Assembly: GCF_001657485.1 (NCBI RefSeq)
Contig: NZ_LXFU01000030.1
Span: 1-64,000, forward strand
Direction of reading: 5' to 3'
DNA: 64,000 nt
Source: Rhizobium sp. WYCCWR10014
GTDB taxonomy: Bacteria > Pseudomonadota > Alphaproteobacteria > Rhizobiales > Rhizobiaceae
Below the pieces are notes generated by a model that saw only the letters and a list, made by a program, of their open reading frames with translations, did not search any database and was not told the origin of the DNA. A program made the position numbers and the translations under genes. Shown here in pieces: positions 55,972-64,000 of the stretch; the stretch's first letter is position 1, and every line of letters starts with the position of its first letter.

Positions 55972-56890
55972 TCACGCCGCCTCCACCTCGTCGAGTTCCG
56001 GCTGCAGGGAATGCAGGTAGTCGAGTGCGCGCTGGGCATGTGCCGCCGCCGAGAAGATGGCACGCTTGTCGTTGCCCAGAACCTTCAGCCAGCCATCGAG
56101 ATAGCATGCGTGGTCGGGGCGTGGATCGAGCTCTGGGACAATGCCGAGATCGGCGCAGACAAACGCGCTGCCGAGTTCGGCAATCAGCTCTTCGCGGGCG
56201 CGTTCGCTCCTGTCTTTGGCGTAGCGGCTGAGATCGCGATCCAGCCGTCGCGATGCGCCGGTCCAGTGCGTGATCTCGTGGCTGAGGACGGCGACTAGGA
56301 AGCATCGTCCCGGAAGGCATCCGGGCATGGCATCTGGATGTAATCACGCTGAGCGGCATAATAGGCAGCCGATCCTCCGTGCCGGATCAGCGCCCCGGTA
56401 TTGGCAAAAAAGCGGCCGGCATCGCCGATGCGGCTCATCGGATCCTGGCAAGGTGCGCCGTCGTCAAAGCGGCCATCAAGACCGGCGATCTGATCGGTAT
56501 TGAACACCGTGTAGGCTTTGAGGAATGGAATGTCCTGTTCGATCTCGGTCCCCGTCTCGGTCGTCTCGGTGCGGATGAACGAACTGGCGAAGACCACGGT
56601 CGTGCCGGTTTCGCCCTTGCGAACGGCGCCGCCGAGCTCGATTGCCTGGCGAAACGTCATCCACCTCGATGAGGCAAAGCCGCGGGCGATGGCTTCGGAC
56701 CAGAGGAGCAGGACGTTGATCCCGGAATAGGGTTGGCCGTGTGGCGCAGTGGCCGGCTGACCTCTGCTGTCGCATGCCCCGTCGTCCAGGGTCTGGTCCA
56801 TGGCCGCACGCCCTGTTTAAGATCGGCGATGATCGTGTTGGTGATGCGGCTGTAGATATCGGATCGTTGATTGGATTGCTGCCTGCTCAT
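55972..56890 (-). pseudogene. ardC-type antirestriction protein, two frameshifts
   Basis: The gene begins at ATG 56890 (SRQQSNQRSDIYSRITNTII, VRPWTRPW), shifts frame near 56740 inside the NGQPYSGIN motif, continues to RDDAS near 56300, then shifts again into SHEITHWTGASRRLDRDLSR and runs to 55972. The metallopeptidase motif HEITHW is present but in a separate frame. ArdC proteins protect incoming single-stranded DNA from restriction. As written no full product is made. Confidence 0.85.
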
Positions 56891-57587
56891 GTTGGAACCT
56901 CCGTTTCGAGGTCGCGGCCATCGCGACCTGCTACGGCGGTCCGAAAGCCGGGCTGCAAGCGCTGCCTGCACCCGCAGGGCCGCAACGAAGAGGAGGACGG
57001 CAAAGCCGTTGCCGGCGGCGCGAGCCTGGCAGGACCAAAAGCCGGGGCAGGACGCGATGGCTGCAATCAAAGGGGGAGGTTTAGGCTGAGGCTGACGTGG
57101 CAAACCCCGCGATCCGGCATTATGTCGCTCACGTCGCGGATCAACCACAGGCGATACAACATCACGCGCCAATCAAGATCTTCATCCTGAGCGATGAACA
57201 TCCAGGCATGGCGCGAGCATGGGCTCGACGGCCGGCTGGCAGCGGTCGATCGCGCTCCTATTCGGCGAGGTTAGAAAAGCCGGGGATATGTCCGCGATTG
57301 TCGTTACGCCGCGCAAATGTGCTTGGGACAGTGGTCGAGCAAACTGGCCAAGATGACTTCACCTTACTGCCAACCGTAAGCCGGGCTGATGGTGGAGACG
57401 GAGGGAACCGCCTACTTATTTCGGCAAAGGCAGGTGGAAGCGGAGTTGAGCCGTATGAAAGCCCCCGCGGCTAACTCCCTCTCACTCGGGCGGCAGGCCA
57501 GCTAACCTTATCCACTTCGCGAGCGACGCAGCTCGTAATTTCAAGAGGCACATTGGTAGCGGTCGGGTACGATCGGAAATGCCAATT
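56891..57587. other. Gene-free stretch upstream of ardC
   Basis: No gene was recognised over about 700 bp. Open frames on both strands (for example 57097-57474) change register without sign of selection and have no family resemblance. The left end should hold the ardC promoter. Confidence 0.35.
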
Positions 57588-58148
57588 TCAGCGCTCGAAC
57601 CGATCCAGCATCCTCTTCAGTTGTGCGTTTTGCAGTCTAAGCTTCGTCGCCAGTTGATCCCGGAGCAGCCTGATTTCTCCATCGAGGCTCACTGCGTCGT
57701 CAGCAACGGCGGTAACGCCTGGAGAAGGTGGAAGAACGACAGTAATCGTTTTCGCTTTCTTGCTCCGCCTGCCGCGCTTTCGCGTAGGACCTTCGCCTAC
57801 TGGCAACGCCTTTGGTGCGGCGTGCGCGGCTACGTCGGCCTGATTGGATAAGGCCGGATCAACGACTTTCGCGAGCGTTGCGCTTTCGCCATCTTCCATT
57901 TCGTGAACACTGCTTGCCGCATCTTCGGCATGATCCGGCTCTGCTGACACCGCCTCGCGTTCTTTGTGAATGACCGGTTTTTCGTTGGCCGCACTGTCTG
58001 CGGCGTTCAACCGGCTGTCGGCGGCCGTTTCAGTCGGCTCTGCGATGGCTGACGCGTCCGTCTTCACGTCATCGGTCGAGCCGTGTTCTTGCTTTTGCTG
58101 GCGTCGCCGTGACACCAGCCCAGCAAGAAGTTTCCATGGTGACGCCAT
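57588..58148 (-). CDS. SyrB-like coiled-coil protein, hypothetical
   Basis: The 186-residue protein has a basic start (ASPWKLLAGLVSRRRQQKQE), an acidic Ala/Glu-rich linker, a basic KRGRRSKKAKT patch and a C-terminal helix (EIRLLRDQLATKLRLQNAQL) with the leucine spacing of a coiled coil. That tail resembles the C-terminus of the SyrB-like protein next door, so the two may be related or may pair. Function is unknown. Confidence 0.65.
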   Translation of the reverse strand: MASPWKLLAGLVSRRRQQKQEHGSTDDVKTDASAIAEPTETAADSRLNAADSAANEKPVIHKEREAVSAEPDHAEDAASSVHEMEDGESATLAKVVDPALSNQADVAAHAAPKALPVGEGPTRKRGRRSKKAKTITVVLPPSPGVTAVADDAVSLDGEIRLLRDQLATKLRLQNAQLKRMLDRFER

Positions 58149-58277
58149 ATTATTCGACCTCGAATTCTACTTAGTATGCAAACTGCGAGCAAAAACGTTG
58201 GCGGCAGAACGAACCGCCGCCAAAATCTTTACGTCAATAAGCATGAGAATGCGGCCAGCGCTTGGCCGTTCTGCGGA

Positions 58278-58937
58278 TCAACCGAGGTTGAGTCGCTTTC
58301 GCAGATCGGCATTTTCAGCGCGAAGCTTCTCCGCCAGCAGCTTACGCAGTCTCTGGTTTTCCTCTTCGAGCTGCAGAAGATCCGCGATCTCATCAACTGC
58401 CGCCACCGACGGTGCAGGCGCTACCGACACAGCCTTCGGAGCACGTTTGACAGGCGCACGCCTCGCACTCGTCGCCGCTTCGTCAGGCTTTGCTTTGCGT
58501 CCTCTCGTCTGCTTTGCGGCTTTGGCACCCGAAGCCGCCGCCGGTTGCACAGAAACGGCGGCTGAGGCAGTTTCAGGCACCGCCTTCTTGGTGCGAGGTC
58601 TGCGCACCTTCTTCGCTACATCGGGCGCGGCAGCGGCCGGCGTGTCAGCACTGGTCATCGTATTGTTTTCGTCGGCCATCATGGTCTCCTGTAAAGCCGA
58701 TGCATTTGTCTCCTGCCCGATCGGCGGTGTCAACAACGGCCCGGACTGTTCTCCCGCTAAAAGCATCTCGCTGCTGCTCGTGCGAGGCGCTGCTGAAATA
58801 AATGGCATTCCCTCGTCTTGCAGTTCTTGCGCGACGGACTTGAGATCCATGTCTCCCCAGATCGAGTTCGGCTTGGAATTGACTCTTCGCCGATCAGATC
58901 TGTATTCGACGGCAAAGCTGCGTTGTACTTTTTTCAC
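58278..58937 (-). CDS. SyrB-like symbiotic regulator homologue
   Basis: The 219-residue protein has the N-terminal RSFAVEYRSDRRRVNSKPNS and SIWGDMDLKSVAQ segment, then a Lys/Ala/Pro-rich basic linker and the C-terminal coiled coil IADLLQLEEENQRLRKLLAE seen in SyrB-like proteins. SyrB was described in Sinorhizobium meliloti as a repressor of syrM. A shorter start at 58680 (ADENNTM) is possible. Regulatory function here is inferred from family only. Confidence 0.75.
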   Translation of the reverse strand: MKKVQRSFAVEYRSDRRRVNSKPNSIWGDMDLKSVAQELQDEGMPFISAAPRTSSSEMLLAGEQSGPLLTPPIGQETNASALQETMMADENNTMTSADTPAAAAPDVAKKVRRPRTKKAVPETASAAVSVQPAAASGAKAAKQTRGRKAKPDEAATSARRAPVKRAPKAVSVAPAPSVAAVDEIADLLQLEEENQRLRKLLAEKLRAENADLRKRLNLG

Positions 58938-59085
58938 TTAAGAAGCCTTCGATGTCAGCAGTGACTTTTCAGCGACGCTTTCAGCATCGCAACATGTGCT
59001 GCAAATAACGACTGTTGCGCCGTCGGTCCATACCCCCGGCGACACCTGGGCTATGGGAGATCGGACGATGAAAGTCTTCAGCCGC

Positions 59086-59850
59086 TCATATGGAGGCAAC
59101 ATTGCGGTTCCCGGTGAGAGCCGCAATGGTAGCTGCCCCGTCAGACATGCCTGCCTTGACCGGAACCGTGAACTGATAACCGCCATTTCGGATCGTCCGA
59201 AAAAGGGGGCCGCTTTGAGTTTGACCAAGCTTGCGTCGCAGCCTGCTCATCAAGACGTCTATCGATCGGTCCATAGGCTCGCTTTTGCGCCCCTGCGTCA
59301 GATCAAGCAGTCGGTCTCGTGACAACAGTCGGCCCGGTCTCTCAAGAAAGACCACCAAAAGGTCGAACTCGGCCGCGGTCAACTCGATCTCCGGGCCAAG
59401 CAACTTACAAACCCGCCGGGTGCTTGTGTCAGCGACGAATTCTGCGAAATTGAAGACCTTGACGTCGCTGTCAGCGTCCTCAGCGTCAGCGGCTCGTCGC
59501 AAGACTGCCCTGATCCTTGCCACGAGTTCTCGCGGATTGAATGGCTTGCCAAGATAATCGTCCGCTCCGAATTCCAGGCCGATGATACGATCCACCTCCT
59601 CCTTCAATGCGGTCAGCAGAATAACAGGAATTCGAGACCGCCTAGCGCGCAGGTTCCTGCAGATATCGAGGCCTGAACCATCCGGAAGCTGGACGTCGAG
59701 CACGATCAGGTCAGGCCTGCTGGAATCGATCCACCTCTCACATTCCTGCCGACTCGCAACAACCGTTACACGAAAACCTTGCTCGACAAGGTAACGCGCC
59801 AACAGCCGGCGGATCTCCGGATCGCCATCAACGACTAGTATGTGGTCCAT
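59086..59850 (-). CDS. OmpR-family response regulator (VirG/PhoB-like)
   Basis: The 254-residue protein has a receiver domain with ILVVDGDPEIRRLL, phosphoacceptor LIVLDVQLPDGSG and the conserved LGKPFN, so unlike the two regulators at 20-22 kb it looks phosphorylatable. The C-terminal winged helix (AEFDLLVVFLERPGRLLSRD, SIDVLMSRLRRKL, IRNGGYQF) binds DNA. No kinase gene is adjacent. The start is ATG 59850; upstream in-frame sequence is not conserved-looking. A phased repeat array lies 1.3 kb away. Confidence 0.9.
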   Translation of the reverse strand: MDHILVVDGDPEIRRLLARYLVEQGFRVTVVASRQECERWIDSSRPDLIVLDVQLPDGSGLDICRNLRARRSRIPVILLTALKEEVDRIIGLEFGADDYLGKPFNPRELVARIRAVLRRAADAEDADSDVKVFNFAEFVADTSTRRVCKLLGPEIELTAAEFDLLVVFLERPGRLLSRDRLLDLTQGRKSEPMDRSIDVLMSRLRRKLGQTQSGPLFRTIRNGGYQFTVPVKAGMSDGAATIAALTGNRNVASI

Positions 59851-60055
59851 ATCGCCAACCTCGGTAATTGATTTCTTCTTCCATTCCGGCTTCCGATTCT
59901 TGTTTTCGTCTGTGGGAAATCTCCAGAAACATCCCGACATCGCCGAGAAAATTTAAGCTGCTAGAGCCGCGGCATAGAAAACTCCTACCCAGCATTGCGA
60001 GAGGGCGAGGATCGCCCACGATGATGGCGAGCGAACACCGTCGGGAGGTTTGGGG

Positions 60056-60664
60056 TTGCGGCTGAGACTGGCGAGCGTTTTCGCATTGTTCTTGTCGGGC
60101 TTGATTGCGCCAGAAGCGGCCGAACCAAAAACACCCGATGAGCCCTCATGGAAATTGGAACCTGGCTACAACCACGCCGGATCGTTGGTTCCGAGCGCCG
60201 CTGCGCCGATCGAACAGCTCCTCGTCGGCGCCGATGGGATAAAGGAGAAATATGATGACTGGGGCGTTGAATGCACGAACGGCGATGTCGGAAAGCAATG
60301 TGCCGCAGGTCAGTTTCATGAAGATCCAAAGAGCGGCGTGATTGTGTTCGCAATTCAGGTCTACCCTTCTGAACAGCTGGGTACGAGAGTCCTCATCAGG
60401 ATGCCGCTCGGACTGAGGTTGTCGGAAGGCGTGCGCCTGGAACTCGATACGCAACCCTCAGAACAACATGCAGATGTTGCGACGTGCCTGCCCGAAGGTT
60501 GCGTCGTTCTTCTCATCATGTCCGAGGGAACCATAGACATTATGAAAGCTGCGCAGGTGCTAACCGTCAGCGCCATTTCGTTTGCTTCAGGTGGAAAGCT
60601 GACCTTTCGGATCTCCCTGAAGGGGTTTCCTCGTTCCCTCAAACGGCTGGAGGAACTGCAATGA
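60056..60664 (+). CDS. Invasion-associated locus B (IalB) family secreted protein
   Basis: The protein starts with a signal peptide (RLRLASVFALFLSGLIAPEA) and has the IalB-type core with DDWGVECTNG, a conserved C-x-C-like pair, VLIRMPLGLRLSEGVRLELD and TCLPEGCVVLLIM. Such periplasmic proteins are common in Rhizobiales and poorly understood. TTG 60056 is favoured because GGGAGG lies seven bases upstream; TTG 60050 is too close to it. Confidence 0.82.
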   Translation: MRLRLASVFALFLSGLIAPEAAEPKTPDEPSWKLEPGYNHAGSLVPSAAAPIEQLLVGADGIKEKYDDWGVECTNGDVGKQCAAGQFHEDPKSGVIVFAIQVYPSEQLGTRVLIRMPLGLRLSEGVRLELDTQPSEQHADVATCLPEGCVVLLIMSEGTIDIMKAAQVLTVSAISFASGGKLTFRISLKGFPRSLKRLEELQ

Positions 60665-60791
60665 TCGCGACGCTCCCATCGCGGTTGCCGTTCTTTTCTC
60701 CCAACGATTGACGGACTTCCGGCCGACACCGTTGAGCCGCAGCGCTCGGAGCGCTCAGAATCGAGCATGGCTGGGTTGCGGGGCGAGCAGA

Positions 60792-61136
60792 TCATTGGTT
60801 GCAAGATATCGAGGGCTTATCGGCGCAATAGCATTTGTATCTCAAGAAAGGACAAGATCTGACCGCCAATGCGCCGTTCGAACAAGAGCATTCAATCCAA
60901 TAGTCTTTGGAGCCGTGCTCGGGTCCGCGAAACAACGAGTATCCGGTTCCTGTGTCAGCGATGCTGGACCCGACAGTAAACAGCGACGTGGTGGAGGTCG
61001 AGCTGTCGTCGGCAAAGGTGGACGACGACGAACTTGAGGCGACCAGACAAAGCAACGGCGTCCTGAGTGGATGCTCCACGCTGCGGCACGATGGGAGGGG
61101 CTTTCGCGATATACCGTCGTTCAGTTCGATGTTCAT
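60792..61136 (-). CDS. Possible Cys-rich small protein, hypothetical
   Basis: From ATG 61136 the frame encodes 114 residues with a Ser-rich middle (LVASSSSSSTFADDSS) and a C-terminal cluster of six cysteines (CSCSNGALAVRSCP, YKCYC, SC). The tail reads like a genuine folded, perhaps disulphide-bonded, module. A GGGA lies seven bases upstream, and four phased GTAAA repeats sit about 45-80 bp upstream. No family was recognised. Confidence 0.4.
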   Translation of the reverse strand: MNIELNDGISRKPLPSCRSVEHPLRTPLLCLVASSSSSSTFADDSSTSTTSLFTVGSSIADTGTGYSLFRGPEHGSKDYWIECSCSNGALAVRSCPFLRYKCYCADKPSISCNQ

Positions 61137-61180
61137 GACGGGTTCCCGACTACATCGCCAACCTAGGTAGCGGGTCCAAT

Positions 61181-61216
61181 GTAAAGCAGCGTAAAGGCTG
61201 GGTAAAATTGTGTAAA
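61181..61216. repeat. Four GTAAA repeats phased at 10-11 bp
   Basis: GTAAA occurs at 61181, 61191, 61202 and 61212, intervals of 10, 11 and 10 bp, so all lie on one face of the helix. Tandem half-sites at this phase are what OmpR-family regulators bind. The array is upstream of the Cys-rich frame on the minus strand. Binding protein and function are unknown. Confidence 0.5.
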
Positions 61217-61721
61217 AACAGACGAGTGGGACCGCTCTGGACAACGGTCGACAGGTCGTTCCCGCTGGTGCCGCCTCTGACGTCCGGTGCGGGAGCGAGA
61301 TCAACGGCTTGGAAGAGCGGCGAGCGTCCCGCTTGTCCAGCATACCAACGGGGCTCCTCCTGCCGGCATGCTAAGGGACGGGCCGAAGCAAGCGGGTTGA
61401 TGAATGACAGGTCGGGAGTTCCGGAAAGCAAAAATCAGCAAGGGTCACTTGCCATGAAGCCCGCGGTCCCGTGATATTGCGTCGTCGGTTCCAAGGTCTA
61501 TGCCGTTACCGTGGGGCTTGTTGATCAGGTTTAGGAGCCTTTGAGACGCATCATCAGCTGGGCTGAGATTGTCATAAGCGATTTAAATCTTGTGCTGCGA
61601 CAGGGCGAACTATTCCAGATAACCAATATATTCGGCCGGGAACCGGTAGTGTCAGCAGGAGAACCGTATGCATAATCCGCACGGACCGAGGACTCCTCCA
61701 AAGCAGTCGTGCGCGGTGGAT
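61217..61721. other. Gene-free stretch
   Basis: No gene was recognised on either strand; short frames have no family resemblance. It may hold promoters for its left and right neighbours. Confidence 0.35.
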
Positions 61722-61949
61722 CTAATGTTCAATGCCGAATCCTTCGCACTGCTTGCTATGGCGCTGATCGAGCAGCAGCTCCCAACCGAGCGTGGCGACT
61801 GCGAGGGCAATGTGCTGTGGGTCCCAGCCGGCGGAGCGTGCCTTTTCGAAAAGCCTGGTAAGTGAAGGCTCGAGTGCGAATTTGCATTCGATTTGATAGG
61901 CGCTGTCATTTGTTCGGATCGGAGAAGACGGTATATTGATGTCAGCCAC
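61722..61949 (-). CDS. Hypothetical 75-residue protein
   Basis: A GTG-started frame encodes ADINIPSSPIRTNDSAYQIE then LEPSLTRLFEKARSAGWDPQ and HIALAVATLGWELLLDQ, an amphipathic helical pattern like other short rhizobial plasmid proteins I have no name for. There is no strong ribosome site. Probably a real small gene. Confidence 0.45.
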   Translation of the reverse strand: MADINIPSSPIRTNDSAYQIECKFALEPSLTRLFEKARSAGWDPQHIALAVATLGWELLLDQRHSKQCEGFGIEH

Positions 61950-62418
61950 GAGTTAGCGCCTCTGCTGTTGTTAATCGGCGGTGAATCTTCGAAGGACGTC
62001 CTGATAGTAATTCACCGGTTCATGGCACGATCATGCTCAGAAAGTTTCCGCGTCTTACGAATTGTTTCCAAACCAACTGCATCGGCTACGCCGCTCTTTG
62101 TGCAATGCGCAGCATTTCTGCGGGAGTGGCTGGTCAGTATGGCCGGCAGCCGACCAAGCGGCTGAAGCCGCTGATCTGAGAGATGTGGCCTCGCAGGCAG
62201 TCGGTCCAGCCGAGCCGGACACATGAGCACATGTGTCCAGAACTAGGGATCAGGCTAGAAGGACCATAAGGGATCGCCGGAGAGAATTGTTGGAATGTCG
62301 AACGATCACGTCTCTTGATGTTACAAATGCCGGAGGCCTGATCGTCGGGGCCTCGAGGCAGCAAGGATCGCCGAAGCGATTTCTGTGCCCGATCACCGCC
62401 TTGTCCCGCTCATTGGTC
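61950..62418. other. Gene-free stretch downstream of the DUF72 gene
   Basis: No gene was recognised. Frames on both strands are broken and give no family match. Confidence 0.35.
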
Positions 62419-63303
62419 CTACCTGGCTGGCATGTTCATTAGCTCCGACAACCGATTGGCATTCTTGATCGAATGTCCGTCGCGATCGTTGTTGAAGTAG
62501 ACCCATACCGTCTTCGCTCGGCTTTGCCTAATGCGCTCGACCCACTCGAGCAATTCCGCGTCGCTGTAATCGTGGCGATACCATTGCTTGGTTCCGTGAA
62601 ACCGAACATAGATGTCATCAGCGGTCCGCACCAGCTCATCCGGTAACCGGGGCCCGCTGCAAGAGCAGAAAATCGCCCCGGCGGCTTTGAAAGCCTCGAA
62701 AACCTCCTCATTCCACCAACTCTTGTGGCGAAACTCGACAACGTTCCTGCGGCGGCAATCGAGCTGCGATAAAATAGATTGCAGCATTTGCGGAGTGTAG
62801 CGAACGCTCGGCGGCAGCTGGAAGAGAAAGCAGCCCATCTGCGGGCCAAGAAGGTCGGCGATATAGCCGAAATCCTGGATCAGACTTTCCGCGTGCTCGA
62901 ACCGCTTGATATGGGTGATCAGCTCGCAGACCTTTATGGTGTAGACGAAACCCGGCGCGGCCTGGCGGATCCAGGCCTTCACGGCTCCGATTGTCGGCCA
63001 CGAATAGAACGGGGCGTTTAGCTCGACCGTCTTGAAGCTGCTCTGATAGATCGAGAAATATTGACTCGACGGAACATCCGCAGGATAGAACTTTCCCTTC
63101 CAATGCCAATAGTACCACCCCGAACATCCGATGTGGATGCGACCAGCCAGTCGATCCTCGGTCGATTTGATGGCCTGCGGATCGGCTAGCCGTACCTGAC
63201 GCATTTTGGCGGCCCGATCGACATTGGCGTCGCGCTGCCTCTGCCGGCGCTCAGCGCGGCGCGCTCGCCGGGCCGCCTTATCTTCAGCCGTGCGGTCCAC
63301 CAA
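62419..63303 (-). CDS. DUF72 (YecE-like) protein
   Basis: The 294-residue protein starts with a basic, Arg-rich extension (about 45 residues), then the DUF72 fold: IHIGCSGWYYWHWKGKFYP, TVELNAPFYSWP, YTIKVCELITHIKR, FLFQLPPSVRYTPQML, VVEFRHKSWWNEEV and VRFHGTKQWYRHDYS. The TIM-barrel family is widespread and its activity unsettled. It appears to be monocistronic. Confidence 0.92.
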   Translation of the reverse strand: MVDRTAEDKAARRARRAERRQRQRDANVDRAAKMRQVRLADPQAIKSTEDRLAGRIHIGCSGWYYWHWKGKFYPADVPSSQYFSIYQSSFKTVELNAPFYSWPTIGAVKAWIRQAAPGFVYTIKVCELITHIKRFEHAESLIQDFGYIADLLGPQMGCFLFQLPPSVRYTPQMLQSILSQLDCRRRNVVEFRHKSWWNEEVFEAFKAAGAIFCSCSGPRLPDELVRTADDIYVRFHGTKQWYRHDYSDAELLEWVERIRQSRAKTVWVYFNNDRDGHSIKNANRLSELMNMPAR

Positions 63304-63361
63304 TCGATCCTCCCCGTCCCGGCCTCGACTTAACCTGCAACGTCAGCATACGGTGCCCGGT

Positions 63362-63490
63362 TTAGCGTTTGACGATCAGCATCTTGACATCGCCAGGATG
63401 AGTCCCGATGCGCGGACGCAATCCTGCAAAGCCGATCAAAGACTGATCTTCGACCGAGACGGCGTAGGTCTGGAACCCCTCGGGCTTCAT
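63362..63490 (-). CDS. Hypothetical 42-residue protein
   Basis: A short frame encodes KPEGFQTYAVSVEDQSLIGF and AGLRPRIGTHPGDVKMLIVK, which looks like a continuous small protein with good codon use. GGGG lies upstream of ATG 63490. It may be a complete small protein or the end of a decayed one. Confidence 0.35.
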   Translation of the reverse strand: MKPEGFQTYAVSVEDQSLIGFAGLRPRIGTHPGDVKMLIVKR

Positions 63491-63623
63491 GCGCCCCTAT
63501 CTTGAGACCAAGCGTCAGTGAACAGTCCTGAGTCCGACGCCTCTCAGCAGCCGATACCTTCGGAGTTTCCTGCGTCGACGGCTTCGAAATCAGCCGGCCA
63601 CAACGTCGATTGTCATCATCCGA

Positions 63624-63830
63624 CTATACGAGCGCGCCGAGCGCCAGGAACGACTGCAGCTGTTGTTCCGACTGCTCGCCCTCAGCAATCACCCGAAACG
63701 CTTTGCCATCAGCTTTGAATTGCCGCGCAGTCTTTAGCGCATCGGGGTAAAGGAGCATCGGCTCATTACAGGTGTCGCTACCCTCCGGGTCGAGCGAGCT
63801 GATGGCGATGACTTGGAATGTCGCAGCCAT
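63624..63830 (-). CDS. Hypothetical 68-residue protein
   Basis: The frame encodes AATFQVIAISSLDPEGSDTC then LLYPDALKTARQFKADGKAF and RVIAEGEQSEQQLQSFLALG. AAAGGAAAAG eight bases before ATG 63830 is a good ribosome site. It looks like a real small soluble protein with no known function. Confidence 0.55.
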   Translation of the reverse strand: MAATFQVIAISSLDPEGSDTCNEPMLLYPDALKTARQFKADGKAFRVIAEGEQSEQQLQSFLALGALV

Positions 63831-63867
63831 AAAATCTTTTCCTTTTTCACGCCGGGATTACAGGCCG

Positions 63868-64000
63868 CTAGCCTTCGTTCCCGTCTGATAGGAAACCCTT
63901 TGGAACCGCTTCGCGTGCGTCTTGAAGCGCCGTGATCCGATCAAGCCACTTGCTTTTGAGGACATCGTTGATCGCAAAAGCGACGTCCTTGGCGCTCCAA
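63868..64000 (-). CDS. C-terminal end of a protein gene running off the window
   Basis: The minus-strand frame is open from the window edge to the TAG at 63868-63870 and encodes 44 residues, including WSAKDVAFAINDVLKSKWLD and RITALQDAREAVPKGFLSDG. Its composition is protein-like. The start lies outside the window and the family was not recognised. Confidence 0.5.
   Translation of the reverse strand, partial: WSAKDVAFAINDVLKSKWLDRITALQDAREAVPKGFLSDGNEG

Noticed and set aside
57097..57474. 125-codon plus-strand frame
   Set aside because: No ribosome site, no family resemblance, register changes suggest non-coding DNA.
1..64000. CRISPR arrays, tRNA and rRNA genes
   Set aside because: No regularly spaced direct-repeat array with unique spacers and no cloverleaf or rRNA-like segment was seen by eye; a dedicated scan would be decisive.

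Overview
The window looks like part of a conjugative repABC plasmid from a Rhizobiaceae bacterium (Rhizobium, Agrobacterium or Ensifer type). The evidence is a RepA-RepB-RepC replication operon, a Ti-plasmid style quorum-regulated traI-trb operon closed by traR, a tra/dtr region with a recognisable Q-type oriT, SyrB-like and IalB-like proteins, and high-GC codon use throughout.

Layout. 1-2.1 kb: end of a tyrosine recombinase, an AAA_14/DUF4143 ATPase and a decayed IS630-type transposase. 2.1-3.6 kb: a non-coding block with two copies of a palindrome, one perfect over 36 bp, proposed as the partition centromere. 3.6-7.3 kb: repC, a predicted counter-transcribed RNA, repB and repA on the minus strand. 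7.3-7.7 kb: a shared control region holding a CtrA-like motif and a tra-box-like 18-bp dyad. 7.7-18.5 kb: traI, trbBCDEJKLFGHI, then convergent traR; no traM was found. 18.5-21.9 kb: IS/ATPase debris and two orphan OmpR-type regulators with degenerate receiver domains. 21.9-32.5 kb: a catabolic island (amidohydrolase, MmgE/PrpD, ornithine cyclodeaminase-like, nitrilase, RraA-like, TauD-like dioxygenase, spermidine/putrescine-type ABC transporter). 33-34 kb: a DUF433/DUF5615 toxin-antitoxin-like pair. 34-42.6 kb: traH-traB-traF-traA on the minus strand and traC-traD-traG on the plus strand, diverging from oriT. 42.6-44.5 kb: small plasmid-associated genes, including WGR and DUF736 proteins. 45.4-55.8 kb: an aromatic catabolic operon (two hydroxyquinol-type intradiol dioxygenases, a TfdB-like flavin monooxygenase, maleylacetate reductase, a Liv-type ABC importer) with a divergent LysR regulator. 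56-64 kb: a broken ardC, two SyrB-like coiled-coil proteins, a VirG/PhoB-type response regulator, an IalB-like secreted protein, a possible Cys-rich small protein with phased upstream repeats, a DUF72 protein and several small ORFs.

How it fits together. Replication and mating-pair formation share one divergent control region next to a TraI-type AHL synthase, as in Ti plasmids, so copy number and transfer are probably coupled to quorum sensing. The relaxosome (TraA, TraC, TraD), coupling protein (TraG) and Trb channel make the backbone look transfer-competent; trbK has an uncertain start. The two catabolic regions are accessory cargo. One sits between the trb and tra blocks. The other lies beyond traG and predicts a resorcinol/hydroxyquinol to 3-oxoadipate route, though its periplasmic binding protein is frameshifted in this sequence.
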